Assembly: GCA_029204225.1 (NCBI GenBank)
Contig: CM055108.1
Span: 15,278,722-15,342,721 of the forward strand
Source: Diphasiastrum complanatum
Taxonomy: Eukaryota > Streptophyta > Lycopodiopsida > Lycopodiales > Lycopodiaceae
Length of the DNA: 64,000 bases
Direction: 5' to 3'
Of this stretch, positions 9,907 through 21,134 are shown piece after piece. Every line of letters begins with the position of its first letter. The first letter of the stretch is position 1. The position numbers and the translations under genes were made by a program. The notes beneath the pieces were generated by a model. That model had not been told where the DNA came from. It was given only the letters and a program-made list of their open reading frames with translations, and searched no databases.

Positions 9907-12034
9907 TTAACTTCTATGTTGCTCAATGAATTTGCAAGTTTTTCTAAATTTGTCGTAATTTGAAGATTTTGTGATCTGTCGAATTTGAACTCTATGGTAG
10001 AACCACTGAAATAATTGGCAAATATAGTTTCGTTTTTCATTGGTTCCTCCATGTTGTGTATTTCGATGAAATGCTGCCTGTGCTTGCCAATGTGACTTCT
10101 CCATCCCTTGTGATGACCAGACACTTAGGCTTCCATATGTGTTTGCAAAAAATGATGTATGATCTCTTACTATGTCACTGCACATGTCAAAATGGTAATG
10201 TGAGTCCTAGACTTCGAACAAAATATACTAGTGAATTGAAAGCTGCTCTGAGCATGCAAACTAACCATGTAATGAGTGATGTGATCTTCTCCCCATGCTT
10301 TTGATATTGCATCAACAAAATCGACACAAGTCTTTTGTAGAGCTCTCTTATCAACTCAGAAAATTTGTCTTTTCTTAATATTTTAATTATACTATCAAGC
10401 TTTTTCCATACATCAACTTTCAATAATCTTGATTTGCCGGTCACTCCTAAGTCTTCAATGGCAGCAACGATTTCTTTCCAGACTGTGTGTTGAATGTTTG
10501 AAGCCTTACCAATATGGTTTGATAGAAATTGACATGCTTTTGCTCCTCCGATGCTTGGCTTAGTTGGCATATTCCCTAACTTTCTAGAAAGCTTTTCATC
10601 TTTTTGTATTTTGACATGTCCCTTATGCAGTCCTGCTTTTGATAAAACATCTTCTAATCGACAAATAGCTTCCTTCGCAACTGATGCTTGCTTATTATTC
10701 CATGCAAAGACTGTATGAAGATAAACGAGCTTTTCTATTATCCTAACTTTCGCATGAAGAGTCCAGACATGCATATTTTTCAAGGGAATAGGCAATACTG
10801 GCTTCCAGTTTGGATCTGCATCTTCTCTAGTAATTCTTGTACTTCTAGTGACATCTTTTGCCATTTTCATGCAGTATAAACAAGGATGTTTAGATGTAGC
10901 ACCATGAGAGACATTTTACATGCATTTCAATGTTGTTAAATCACCTGCTATGTGCCATTCAACTTTGAAGTCTCCAACTCCTGGAACTTTGAGAAATCCT
11001 CCTTCCATATGGTCCTTGATGATTCGAGGGTAAGATGTCCTAGAGAATATCCATGATAATATATTGTGATTCTCCTTCAGTACTTGTCCAATGAATAAAA
11101 CCAATCAAGTTAAATATGAATTATGAACCGAGGTAAAGAATAAAACTTAGTTAATAAAGAAAATATTTACCTGAAAAGCAAGCCACCCATCATATATCAT
11201 TTTCGGACTGGACACTAAATTTGAAGTCTCCTTGGTCCACTGTTTGTAATAGTGCACCATTCATGAAAGTTATACGAACTCTCTCCATCTTCTGCCCTTC
11301 ACAATCTCTGACTCATCTAACTTAAGTAATATGATTATTTTACCATTCACCTTTTCTAAGGTTATTCTATTTCGATAACCTCCTTTTAAAAGGGTTTGAA
11401 CATCCTTGCAACTTTCCCACTTTCACTTCTTGCTCCTAGCCTCCTTCTTCTTAGCCTCCTCCACATCCTTCAGTAATTGCAAGTTTTCCATACGAATAGA
11501 TTGTAAGATTGATTGCATTCGATCTAGTTCTGATTTGATATTGAACGATGTCTTCTATAATAAATCATTATTCTTCTATAATAATTCATTATTCCCTTGT
11601 AATGATTCATTATTTCTTTTAAGTTATTCATTTTCCTCTGAAGTCTTTTGGACATGACAATCTCTTTTTTGATAAAAAGAGGATATGCATGTCAACTCAC
11701 ATTCTAAAAAGTGAATTTTTTTCATTGAAAACTGATTTCCATAGTTTTGCAATCTCTCACAATATCCTAATAATCCAGTATGCCCATTGCATATCCATAT
11801 TTTTAGATTAGTTATTGAAGAGAATGTGGGATGAGTCAATGTGCTAGAATCTTGAGGATACAATGATCCGTCAGTCCACAAATCCAAGTTCTTTTTTCCT
11901 TTTGCCCTATAACAGGAACGATCAGCAGTAGATATTGGAACTCCTTTGCCTCCTCGTCTCTGTATGGGTGTCAAATCATTAGGAATATCCAAATGTAGAT
12001 ACAATGTCGTCATCAGATAAACAAGACAAAACAA
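9907..12034 (-). pseudogene. Decayed coiled-coil / Cys-His protein, possibly transposon-associated
   Basis: Read on the minus strand. 12034-11624 is an open N-terminal part. It continues, with several stops, into an Asn/Gln/Lys-rich coiled coil (about 11640-11420) and a middle part ending in MIYDGWLAFQ, followed by a donor site GTAAAT near 11170. After an intron of about 80 bp, 11104-10187 is one frame with a single TAA (10916-10918); it contains EWHIAGDLTTLKCM and KHPCLYCMK, a compact His/Cys cluster. Near 10150-10060 a SQGMEKSH stretch continues the similarity after a shift. Proteins with this layout are multi-copy in non-flowering plants and look transposon-linked; that is from memory of family style, not a search. 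Confidence 0.4.
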
Positions 12035-12090
12035 AACAAAACAAAGTACTTATTTTTAATTATATTATATACTCTGTCTAATTCAAATTT

Positions 12091-12240
12091 GGAGATGGCG
12101 CTCATATTTTCAGTCTGATGTAGAGATGGCAATTATATTTGGAGATGCCGCTCATAATTTCAGTCCAATGTGAAGATGGCGTTCATATTTGGAGATGGCG
12201 CTCAAATTTTCATTCCAGTGGAGGGATGCTTTTTTCCCTG
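12091..12240 (+). repeat. 50-bp tandem repeat, three degenerate units
   Basis: GGAGATGGCGCTCAT-like blocks begin at 12091, 12141 and 12191, an exact 50-bp period, each followed by a TTTTCAGTC-like stretch. A further weak unit lies near 12253. No coding meaning seen. Confidence 0.75.
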
Positions 12241-12433
12241 ATTTGAATTTGTGGATGGCGGTCATATTTTCAAATTTTGACAAGTTGGATTGTGAACAGT
12301 TTAGAGTTGTAAATTGTGACTGTAGACACTATGGTTAGATCATTGGGAGTTGGGGAGGCCTCGAGAGTAGTGGGGGCAACCAAATAAGCAATATTGTTTT
12401 TTTTATTTTGATATTTTTCTTTATCCTACATGG

Positions 12434-12625
12434 CATTCCTTAGAGGGTCTTTTTGATATTCAGAACTCCTCTAATGCACCTTCCAGACAATTTCTCGAAA
12501 TTGGAAATATTCATGATGTACAAAGATTTTGCAATCTCGAAGAATGTTCAACATCTAAGTTATTGTTATTTCATGAAACTATGGAAGAGAGATTTTGGTC
12601 TGGTAAAAATCTCGAAAAAATCTAG
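12434..12625 (+). pseudogene. Short unknown ORF fragment
   Basis: A 63-residue open stretch, without its own ATG, with a protein-like composition (for example CNLEECSTSKLLLFHETMEERF). Bases 12444-12478 recur at 20037-20071 with two differences, so part of it belongs to a dispersed repeat. Family not recognised. Confidence 0.3.
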
Positions 12626-12887
12626 AATGTTTGTCTGTACCATCTACGAGCAATAAGCACTCATAGAACAAGCAAAAAATTTTCAGGGAAAATATATTTG
12701 GCATATACTAAATTTTGTCATTTTTTTTTTCAACACCCAGTGTGAATTTCCCACCTAGTTTGAATTTGTTTTACTCTCACTAAATCATTTTTGTGTGTGA
12801 TTTTTTAAACAACATTACAAAGTCACTTCAAATTCACAACGAGTAACAAACAACAGAAAGACAAAAGCTTGCCAAACACATGAGAAA

Positions 12888-13157
12888 GTGTTTGGAGTTT
12901 CTCAAAAATATTTGGGTCTCGTAATCGATGGGATGGACCAAAAGAAAACGCTACTGCCACATTTTGTAAGGGTGCCAAAAAATCTAAACGAAGTGGATTT
13001 TATCCAAGTTCATTTGGTTGCAGCTCTTATATATAATGTCACCTTGCAGTCTAAAGTGTATTTCGATTATCCCAATGTTCGAAATGATCCAAACTTAACC
13101 ATTACCATAATCCACCGTTGCAGCAGCGAGCACATCTTTTCTAGCCATGAGAGGTAA
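12888..13157 (+). pseudogene. DUF7869-like fragment
   Basis: 89 codons including LVIDGMDQKKTLLPHF, VHLVAALIYN and DPNLTITIIHR. The IDGMDQ-K-T-x-L-P block is the hallmark I associate with DUF7869, a domain found in many multi-copy, probably mobile-element-derived genes of plants and animals. Family members are much longer; here only the central block is open, and no downstream exon was found before the hairpin cluster at 13291. Molecular function is unknown for the family. Confidence 0.5.
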
Positions 13158-13290
13158 AAAAACGAGCGTGTTCCAGCCAACCGCGTGGTAAAATCCAAAA
13201 CGTCTAGAAAGTTCTACCAGCAACGCGAGGTAAAAACAACCTCTCGAACATGCGAAAGTTAAAAGCTAAAACTTTTTTATAATACTTATG

Positions 13291-13388
13291 ACGGGGAAGG
13301 CCTCGGGCCTTCCCCAATTTAAGGCCCTGGGCCCTCAGGCTGCCGACCTCGGGCCCAAGGGCCTTAAATTGGGGACCCAGGGCCTTCC
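13291..13388. repeat. Foldback hairpin 1, GC-rich
   Basis: Arms 13312-13334 and 13351-13374 are inverted copies (CCCCAATTTAAGGCCC...) with one indel around a 16-nt loop. Outer blocks GGAAGGCCTCGGGCC and CCAGGGCCTTCC extend the pairing. Confidence 0.8.
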
Positions 13389-13408
13389 ACTATATGTAAT
13401 GGATTTTT

Positions 13409-13458
13409 GGTGACTATTCTGCCCATTTCTGAACAAATTAAAAAGCAGAATAGTCACC
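13409..13458. repeat. Foldback hairpin 2, perfect 14-bp arms
   Basis: GGTGACTATTCTGC at 13409-13422 and its exact reverse complement at 13445-13458, with a 22-nt A/T-rich loop. Confidence 0.85.
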
Positions 13459-13479
13459 TATTTTTTTTTTTTAAAATTT

Positions 13480-13595
13480 AGTGCAGATTCTACCTACGTC
13501 TGCCAAGTGGCAGCATCGGATTGGTCTCAAACTTTTTTAGTGCTGATTCTGCTTGCACTTGCCATGTGGCAGCTAAGGATTGGTTTAAAAAGGGT
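13480..13595 (+). repeat. 59-bp direct duplication
   Basis: AGTGCAGATTCTAC... at 13480 and AGTGCTGATTCTGC... at 13539 are diverged tandem copies of about 59 bp, each containing a TGCCA(A/T)GTGGCAGC palindrome. They lie between hairpins 2 and 3 and are probably part of the same element. Confidence 0.7.
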
Positions 13596-13619
13596 CAAAA
13601 AATCCATTGCACAATGGAA

Positions 13620-13721
13620 GGGGCCGGGCAGAGGCCATTCTGCCCGGTTCGGATTTCCAAAAATTTTTAGGCGAAATTTTTTTGGAAATCCAAACCGGGC
13701 AGAGTGGCCTCTGCCCCGCTC
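13620..13721. repeat. Foldback hairpin 3, near-perfect arms of about 46 bp
   Basis: 13622-13667 and 13674-13719 are inverted copies (GGGCAGAGGCCA(T/C)TCTGCCCGG...) around a loop of about 6 nt, which would give a very stable stem. Short sub-palindromes GGCAGAGG/TCTGCC sit inside each arm. The three hairpins together look like one foldback or MITE-like element, but no target duplication was identified. Confidence 0.85.
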
Positions 13722-13924
13722 CTTCATAATACAAAAAGGCCCTTTAAAGGCTATCCCCTAACACGTTGAGGTCATCGACTGGCAACATGAATTGTCGTCA
13801 TCTTCAAAGATTTCCATACACATCCTCTCTTATCTTCCAAATCCTTACCAATCTTCAAGTGCTTCTACATTATCTAAACCTTAACTGAGGTTTCATACAG
13901 CAATGGCTTCATAAACTTTGTTCA

Positions 13925-14026
13925 AGGGACATAAATCGAGTATTTTGTAGAATCCAAAACATTCTGATTGTGCGAAGGGACATAAATCGAGTATTTTGTA
14001 GAATCCAAAACATTCTGATTGTGCGA
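13925..14026 (+). repeat. Perfect 51-bp tandem duplication
   Basis: 13925-13975 and 13976-14026 are identical (AGGGACATAAATCGAG...GTGCGA). A duplication this clean among decayed sequence is recent. Confidence 0.9.
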
Positions 14027-14141
14027 ACTCCATGGTGATTCTCGAGTCTGACATTTGCTCCTTTCTGTCCCATGTTCAAGCTAAAAGGTATATTAGAGCA
14101 TTTTGTTGAGGTTTTCACCTTCAAAGAATTAGCTGTTTTTA

Positions 14142-16469
14142 TTGACAAACTACACGGCAAATAGATTGTTAGAGAAGACGTTTAAGCTGTATTTCGTGCT
14201 CCATTTGAGCTTTTCAGTATATGGGATGTCTTACACTTATATGGCGAAAATTTTCACCGAAAAGTTTTGCTGCGTGAACAATGGCCGTATTTATCGTGTA
14301 CAACCTAAGGTTATACGGAACTTGCTTCAGGTACGAGGCTGCGTACGAGAAACTGCAATTCATGCTCTACGCCCATGATGCGAACATGTGCTGCAGTGCG
14401 AGGCGACAGCTAACGGATTTGCTTAAATCAGCAGCCATGGAATTGCTGAAATGCATGAAGATTTATAGCGTTGAAGAAAATTTGCTACTTCTAAAATTCT
14501 TAAAATCTTGTTTTCAAAGTACTTTTGACGCAGAGGTCTGCAACACTTCCTTAAACGGGTGTCACCTTAAATTTTGAAATGGGAGATATCACTAAATGAA
14601 ACATAATGACGTTCTGACTTGCTTTAGGTTACGTCGATGAACGGTCCATTGATCCAAAAAGGACGAGACATAGTTGGCTACAAGTCACAATATATAACTA
14701 CAAATGTCTAGGTGGCTTTCAGAGGTAGCTGCTTTCAGAGGCTGTATCATTGAAACCAGATTGATTAAATCCTTTTCGTGAATCCTATTACTAGAAGGTC
14801 AAAATATTGAGCTACAGATTTCCTGTAACTATTTGGACGTTTGGTATTGAAATTGACTTTATCATGATCGACATCCTTTTTCAAGATCCTGTTACTGGGA
14901 TTAGCCTCTTTCCTAAGAATTAACTCCTCTGGATTCTAACAAGTGTGAAGCATTAGGAATCCTAGTATTTGATGCACTAAACGTTTTTAAAGGTGGAATC
15001 GCCGTCAATAAATGGTATTACGGCGCGTTAGCCGCACACGAACAAAGCTATCGCTGATAAAACTTCGTATCAACGATCATCTTCCACGATTTGGCTTTAT
15101 GTAATTTGACGCCGTGCTTCTCTAGCACATAAGTTCCAGCAGCGCTAGCTTCGCTGAACTTACTCAAGAAAATTTGATATACCCTATACTACGAATCATT
15201 TTACAAATCTCTGCTACATAATTAATGTTTTACTAGTTTGTCGATCAGACTTATTAGTACTAGAGTAGCCAAGATGTTGAAAGTTCAACTGCAATTGTAG
15301 ACATTAACCGTAGCACAGTGTCCCCATTCTTTTCATTCGAGAGTATATTTCAACTTTCTCACTGCCCTTTGGATTTCCTTCTTTTTCCAGTATCGGTCTT
15401 CCTATATAGTTCTTAACACAAGAATGTATCCAGATAGGACCATGTACTGATGCGAGATGCTTCCTCCAGAGTCAGTATACCTGTTTCTTGAAGATTTAAC
15501 CTGGATAATATGTTCCTAGACAGATGTTCTGATCCGGGCAAGCTGACTGCAGTGAGACTACATCATTCTAAGTTGGCAATTTAGGAAATGCATGCCGTTT
15601 TGAAATTATAACAGCTGCGCCAAAATCGATAAAGAGCTTCCTTTCTACTTTTTTCATTTCACCATATATCCTAACTATGACGTCTTTCAAGCTTCTTTTT
15701 TAATGTTAATTTGCGATTATGCAAAATTTAGGATATAGAATATGCTGATTTAGACTATTATAATAATTGCAGAGTCGATTAGTCATCATTTATGAGGAGC
15801 TCCTGTTACGGGATTCAGTTTGCGTTGACAAACGATATCTGGGGGTTACCGATGACGAATGGATGTGCTTTGCGAGAGATTGTTTACAACATGGCTTTTA
15901 TCACAATGCTGCTAAGGTCACTTTCCTATACTGGTGCTCATCGTTTTCATGCCTTACGAATTATGAAGCTGGTAAACTATTTTATTGAATTTGTGGTCAA
16001 GCTTCTCTCTCTTTCTCTCTCTCTCTCTCCTGCTCTCATATATACACATATATGTAAATATAATGCTTCTTGCCGCATGATAAGAGCAAAACCTCTGCTA
16101 TTGAGAGCTCGACAGCATGTCGCAAGTTTAGATTATGATTTATCTGTAGCGACTGTGCATTCGTGTAAACATCTAGTCTTCTCAAATTTAGATTGTAGAT
16201 ATATTTTGGATTCTGACAGCCATTTCACGCTCCAACAATGAGAACGATTTATTCCACTTTCTACAAGGTTATAACATTGGAAAGCCTTTTCGTATTGATT
16301 AGTGTTGTGTCTTGCAATCGTTCAGGCATATGATATGATCATCTCGCGTGTAAGGTCACTGAAGCTGGCACAAGATACGATGAAAGTCATTCTTGAAGAA
16401 GTTACTAAGGAAAAGCAGTTTGCGTTGCAGTTGGCTGATAGGACAAGCGGTGAGATCACTATCAAGTAA
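14142..16469 (+). CDS. 3' exons of an unidentified helical protein gene
   Basis: Three exons are well supported: an exon ending at 14535 (QFMLYAHDAN, SARRQLTDLLKSAAMELLK, SVEENLLLLKFLKSC) before GTCTGC; 15773-15916 after TTGCAG (RYLGVTDDEWMCFARDC, QHGFYHNAAK) before GTCACT; and 16326-16469 after TTCAG (AYDMIISRVRSLKLAQ, EVTKEKQFALQLAD) ending in TAA. The last two exons are 144 bp each, phase 0 to phase 0, with no stops. The first exon boundary is unsure (CAG/GT at 14330/14331 could be an acceptor). Predicted protein is mostly alpha-helical and resembles a repeat-helix scaffold, but no family was recognised. Upstream exons are not visible; the 51-bp duplication lies just before. The 1.2-kb region 14536-15772 would be intron. 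Confidence 0.45.
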
Positions 16470-17197
16470 AACTGTATCAATTAAGATGAAGCTAAGTCTT
16501 GGATTGTCCTTACTTCATGAAGATTTTGTTCCTTTCCTTTTTTACTACTAAAAGTAGTGAGTACTAGTTATAAAAAATGTACTTCAATAACAAAGTTGGG
16601 TAGAAATTAATGAATATGGAGGTTCTTAATTCATCACTACTGAATACTAAATATAGCTTAGGTGAAACCAAAAGAGTTTATTTCTAAGCAAACATAGAAA
16701 ACTTAAAAGTGGCATAATGCGGCTTGTGCGAGTTTCTGCTGATTGGAAAAACTAATTCTGTGTGACATTGAGTGATTCTTTTCATAAATAGAACTCATAC
16801 AGCTATCTGCACTGCTTTTCGAAACTCGCACACAACTTGAGGAACTTGCCTATAGTGAAAAACATCTGTCTGAGGGATGAAATCAGAAAAATTTTGAAAT
16901 TTTTTTTTGCCTGATCCACAAGGACCTTGATTTTTTATTAAAATATTGAGGTTTAGAACTCGCACACTACACCCTTGACTGAGTCAACTATTTTTTGAGA
17001 CCTTAGAAGCTTGTGCAAGTTTTGGTTTCATTCTGTGAACGAAGAAATTCCAGAGAAGTACCAGTTTTCTCCTATCTAGTTGTTGACCATCGTCTGTGTG
17101 TGTCTGTTGCGACATCAGTCTTTGCTGTTGCATTCCTGTCTCATTATTGAAATTCTATAGTAATATCACCTTGGCGAGATGACTGATTATTGGCGAC
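16470..17197 (+). other. Gene 3' flank, then leader of gypsy element J
   Basis: 16470-16710 shows nothing. From about 16711 the text resembles other gypsy leaders here: the words TGTGCGAGT, ACTCGCACAC and ACTCGCACAC appear near 16725, 16825 and 16962. No copy of the J LTR (29118-29511) was found, so the 5' LTR is missing or too diverged. Confidence 0.5.
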
Positions 17198-18001
17198 ATG
17201 AGTAAGGAATTTAAAGATGCCCCTGCTCCACGAATCGAACGACAAATCCCTAGGATCGATGCACTGAAATATGATGGAGGATCTGATCCAATCAGATTCC
17301 TCCAAGATTTTGAAAACGCTTGTAAATTCTATGGTGATACTTCTGAGAATGAAAAATTAGGTCTTTTTCCTATGATATTACTCAGGGACGCTAAGGAATG
17401 GTATCTTAATCTCGAAGAATCTGATATAGTTTCCTGGGAAGCCCTTATCGACGCCCTAACCAAATGATGCAAACCTTCCAAATTGACCCAAAGCCCTTTC
17501 ATTCAACTTGTACGCACCTACATTGAGCGCTTTAAGCACCTCAGAGTTGAATGCGTTGATGAAAAAATAACAGCAAAAATGGCTATAGAACTCTTCTTGG
17601 TAGGTTTATCTAAATCTATCCGACGAGAATCTAAACCAGCCAACTCTTATGACGAGCTGAAAGACGTAATGGATGATGCCATTAGAGAGGAAGATGAAGG
17701 ATCCGATGATGGGTATGATCGTCATGATCGCAAGGGGAAAGCTCCTGTTAAAAATGATTCACACTCGAAGCCCACCTCTAGTTCTGATTCCACTGAATTG
17801 TTACATCATATGGATACCTGGCAAAAAACTCAACAAGCCCAAATGGATAAGCTTACAGCTGAATTCCAAAAGGTGCTTAAATATATGGCTGACAAGACCT
17901 ATCCTTTCCGGGGAAATGTGTGGTGCCCTATCTGTTCTCAAAACCATACTGCCAACGAGTGTGAAAACATATTTTCCACAAAATGCAAGACCAATGTATA
18001 G
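17198..18001 (+). pseudogene. gag: Gypsy J Gag
   Basis: A Ty3/gypsy Gag (Retrotrans_gag type) from ATG 17198: FLQDFENACKFYGDTSENEK, MILLRDAKEWYLNLE, then after TGA 17465-17467 in the same frame YIERFKHLRVECVDEKIT and LFLVGLSKSI. A Ser/Asp-rich, then helical C-terminal part leads to a knuckle-like CPICSQNHTANEC near 17930, and the frame closes at 17999-18001 where a frameshift begins. Element H carries a close relative (minus, 54299 downward), which shares the QDFENxCxFYGDTSE block, so J and H belong to related families. Confidence 0.85.
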
Positions 18002-19735
18002 GCAATACCGACCTCCTAGTCCACCGCCTTACAATCCACAACAGACCTATCAATGACCAGGACAATTCCAGCCACAACCTCCAGGCCCACAATAGTATCC
18101 ACCTAGACAATCGTATGTCGTAAATCACCTCAGCCACAATCACCTATCCAATATGTTGATCCAGCTACATATTATGTTGAAGAAACTCCAAATGCTAGTT
18201 ACCAAGTTGACTCGACATACCAATATGATGTCAACACTGTCACTTATGATCCAAACCAACCATACTATGCCACTCCACAAGTAAGTTATGCAGCACAACC
18301 CATGCCTGCCTTGAGGAGTTGTTTTGTTTGTGCTGGCCGACACCCTAGCATCTGTTGTCCTGACAAGCTCAAATTTCCATCCCTATGCGATAACTATGGA
18401 ATCGAGCACCATACAAAAGATTGCCCAAATCGACCTAAACCTTCTGTTCTAGTTCATTCAGTTCAGGTCAAAACCTGACCAGCTATGGTCATGACTAGAG
18501 CTCAAAGAGCAGCTAGCCGAAAAACAGATAGACGACGTGATGATCCAACTGCCATACCTAATGAGAACTCCACTCCATTAGTTTATCCTAATCCTACTGA
18601 GCAAATCAAACTCTGAGATGAATTCCAGAAAGAACTGCAAGATGCTGATGATGTGACACACCTTACTCCACAACTTGTATGAACCAATCCAGAAGATACT
18701 GTGATAGAAGGCGCTGAAGTATGGGGTGACTTACTCCAGGCCAATGTCACTCTACCCTTCCGTGTGTTGTGGAAATACACTAGGAAGTGGAGGCAGGAGT
18801 TAGGTACCATGGACAAGACCCAAGGCTTAGCTCCTGACCTTTTTGAAGTCACCTTACACCTTACAAACCCATTCAGCAAGCAAGGAAACATTAAACTTCC
18901 AACCACCCATGCAAATTCACGAGTAGTATTTGCTATACTGGATGGGGCATCGGGATTCAACATCATATCCACGTCCTTAATGAAAGAAAGGGGACTACAA
19001 GACCACTTGAATAGGCCTAATTGTCAATTCCAAATGGCCGATCAAAGTATTGTTCGACCGCAAGGTGTGATACCAAGCATATTGGTCAAAATTGTCGGGT
19101 TTTGATCTGGTTGTTTTGGACATCGCTAACAATAATGCCTACTCTTATGAGCTCTTGCTTGGTCTCCCTTGGCTTTCTAGTGCCCGTGTAGTACATGACT
19201 GGAATAAAGAACGAGTAACATTTAGCAATCGAGACCAGTCAGTGACTATCAATTCTGTAGGAAAGATCAAGCCTGTACACGTGATAGATGACGGATCTTC
19301 CACGATCGAATCCCTATTGGAACCATACCATAACACTCAAAAAATGGGGCCTACTGATATCATCAATTGGAGCCCACGCAGAATACTGTTCCTTAAATAC
19401 TAGTAGTTCAAATCACGAAGAGGGTTCGGGTGAATCATCAATTACTTTGGACAATCCCATCTTTAACATCAGATTCATTGAAATTATCCCACACAATGAT
19501 GAGTTGTTAAATGTTGCTTGGCTACTGACTAATGAATCAATTTTGTTGTATGTAGACGAAGAAAGTGTCTTACAATCCCATGCGCCCCATGACCTAGAAA
19601 AAATTTCCAACATGGCTATTTTAGAATACATGGGAGCACTCCCACAATGTCTTATCCCGGAATCTCCTAAGCCATTATCGCCATTGGCAACCATTAGGGG
19701 AGTTTTGAGCTTCAAAAAGAACCTCTAAGAATTCG
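18002..19735 (+). pseudogene. Gypsy J second zinc knuckle, protease and spacer
   Basis: In several frames: a Pro/Gln/Tyr-rich stretch (18000-18300), a Cys-rich block near 18320-18430 ending in EHHTKDCPNRP, then 18701-19105 with the aspartic protease core (VVFAILDGASGFNIIS; catalytic Asp in LDGAS), and 19092-19403 with the flap/end region ELLLGLPWLSSARVVHDW. 19288-19728 continues as an acidic spacer. At least five stops or shifts are present. The reverse transcriptase and RNase H that should follow are absent: sequence jumps to unrelated DNA at about 19736 and re-enters in the integrase zinc region at about 20083. Confidence 0.75.
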
Positions 19736-20082
19736 TGCAAGATGTCTTTTATATTATTAAGATATTTTAACACTAATACTTTTGACTTGCCATAACTTTT
19801 TATTCATAGCTTAGAAGTATGTCATGTAACATATCAATGGAAAGCCCTTGTTGAGCGCTTTCCAATGCACCAAACTCTGCTAAATTCGGACTTACCACTA
19901 AAAAGTTATGCCATTTTTAGTGTGGAATCAAAATGTGGACTCAAAAAGTTACGTTACGTAGATTTCAAATTTGAGTGTTTTGATTGGTCCATGTGTAAGA
20001 AAAATTTGAGAAAAAATATAAAAAGAATCTTTATAAAGGGTCTTTTTGAAATTTAGAACTCCTCTAATGCATAAGCAGGGTC
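19736..20082. other. Foreign A/T-rich block replacing J RT/RNase H
   Basis: No coding match. Imperfect inverted copies of GCCATAACTTTTT (about 19790 and, reversed, 19910) and CAATGGAAAGC / GCTTTCCAATG (19836-19868) form a loose foldback. 20037-20071 matches 12444-12478 at 33 of 35 bases, so the right edge belongs to a dispersed repeat. It may be an inserted small element left after deletion of the RT. Confidence 0.45.
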
Positions 20083-20434
20083 AAGACTTAGACTATTAAG
20101 ACTTATCATGTCAAGAAACCTACCTTAGAGTGGGAAATCCATGAGCTAGATAAATTATTCTGCATGAAATACCCAATCCTAAGTCCCATATGTGAAAAGT
20201 CCGACCCTCATTTTTATGTTGATGCTCTGAAATGAAAAATGACCATGGAAGAGAAAATAGGATTTTATGCCATTAAATCCCATATTGTCAGACCAAGCAT
20301 TTTTTAAAGGGGTATCGACTATGTGGGACCGATTAGTCCGCTGCTAAATTCACACAATCTCGATATATTGTAGTAGCCACCAATTATTGCACCAAGTGGG
20401 CCGAAGCTCGTGCTGTTAAAACTATAGATGCAAA
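20083..20434 (+). pseudogene. Gypsy J integrase, N-terminal fragment
   Basis: WEIHELDKLFCMKYPIL (end of the zinc region) and, after stops and a shift, the start of the catalytic core: GIDYVGPIS, SRYIVVATNYCTKWAEARAVKT. It breaks off at 20434 exactly where the LTR terminus of element B begins. The rest of the core is missing; the C-terminal part resumes at 23712. Confidence 0.75.
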
Positions 20435-21123
20435 TGTGAAAGTACTGTACTTTAGGACCATAAATGGATCTACAAAAGATCCACAAGAGTGATTGGATGC
20501 TTGCTTAACAATCTATCAAAAAACTAGTCATCAAAAAGTTGATCTAGATTGGCAATTTGACAAACAACAAGCATTAACAATCAAAAGCATTGATCCATTG
20601 AAATCCGAGCCCACACATGTGTACTACAGGCTATAGTATGGCCTTCAAGCTAAGAAACAAGTAGAAATTGATTTGGGTTCATTTGGATCACAAAATCTCA
20701 ATGTACATAGTGAACTAGCTTGAGATTGCCAATGAGCTCCAAAAATTTTCTAGGCTTCTCACTATGGGAGCTTGGAATACATAGCAAATTCGACTCCCTT
20801 CTTGAAGTTAGGTGGATTTCTAGCATGTAATAAGGAAGTTAACTCACTCTCCTTGCCCTAAAATGTAACCCTAGCCTAGATCCTAGAGTTATGCTTGGTA
20901 GGTAGCTAGCTGGTCAAAAAATTTCACCTTAAACGTAGGTCTAGGTCCTATAAAGTAGGTATGACCACCAAATAGACATGACCAACTCTCTTGACTTGAC
21001 CTAACCTACATTAGGAGTGGGTTTCCACATGGCATCTTGGCCTTACATGTGTGGAACCCAATTATACACAATATTTACAAAGTTCTACATGGCTAGATTT
21101 GCCCACATAGGCAATTTTTCACA
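20435..21123 (-). repeat. 3' LTR of element B (689 bp)
   Basis: On the minus strand it starts TGTGAAAAATTGCC at 21123 and ends GTACTTTCACA at 20435. Both ends resemble LTR G at 50239-50904 (TGTGAGAAATTGCC ... TGTACTTTCACA), which is followed by a primer-binding site, confirming polarity. The start also resembles the element A LTR. It lies in the gypsy J integrase. Confidence 0.85.
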
Positions 21124-21134
21124 CTCCTCAAATC
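21124..21134 (-). other. Polypurine tract of element B
   Basis: GATTTGAGGAG on the minus strand directly before the LTR start at 21123. Confidence 0.7.

Noticed and set aside
13507-13761. Overlapping ORFs on opposite strands with the same peptide (RGHSARFGFPK)
   Set aside because: Both strands give the same peptide because hairpin 3 is an inverted repeat; not coding.
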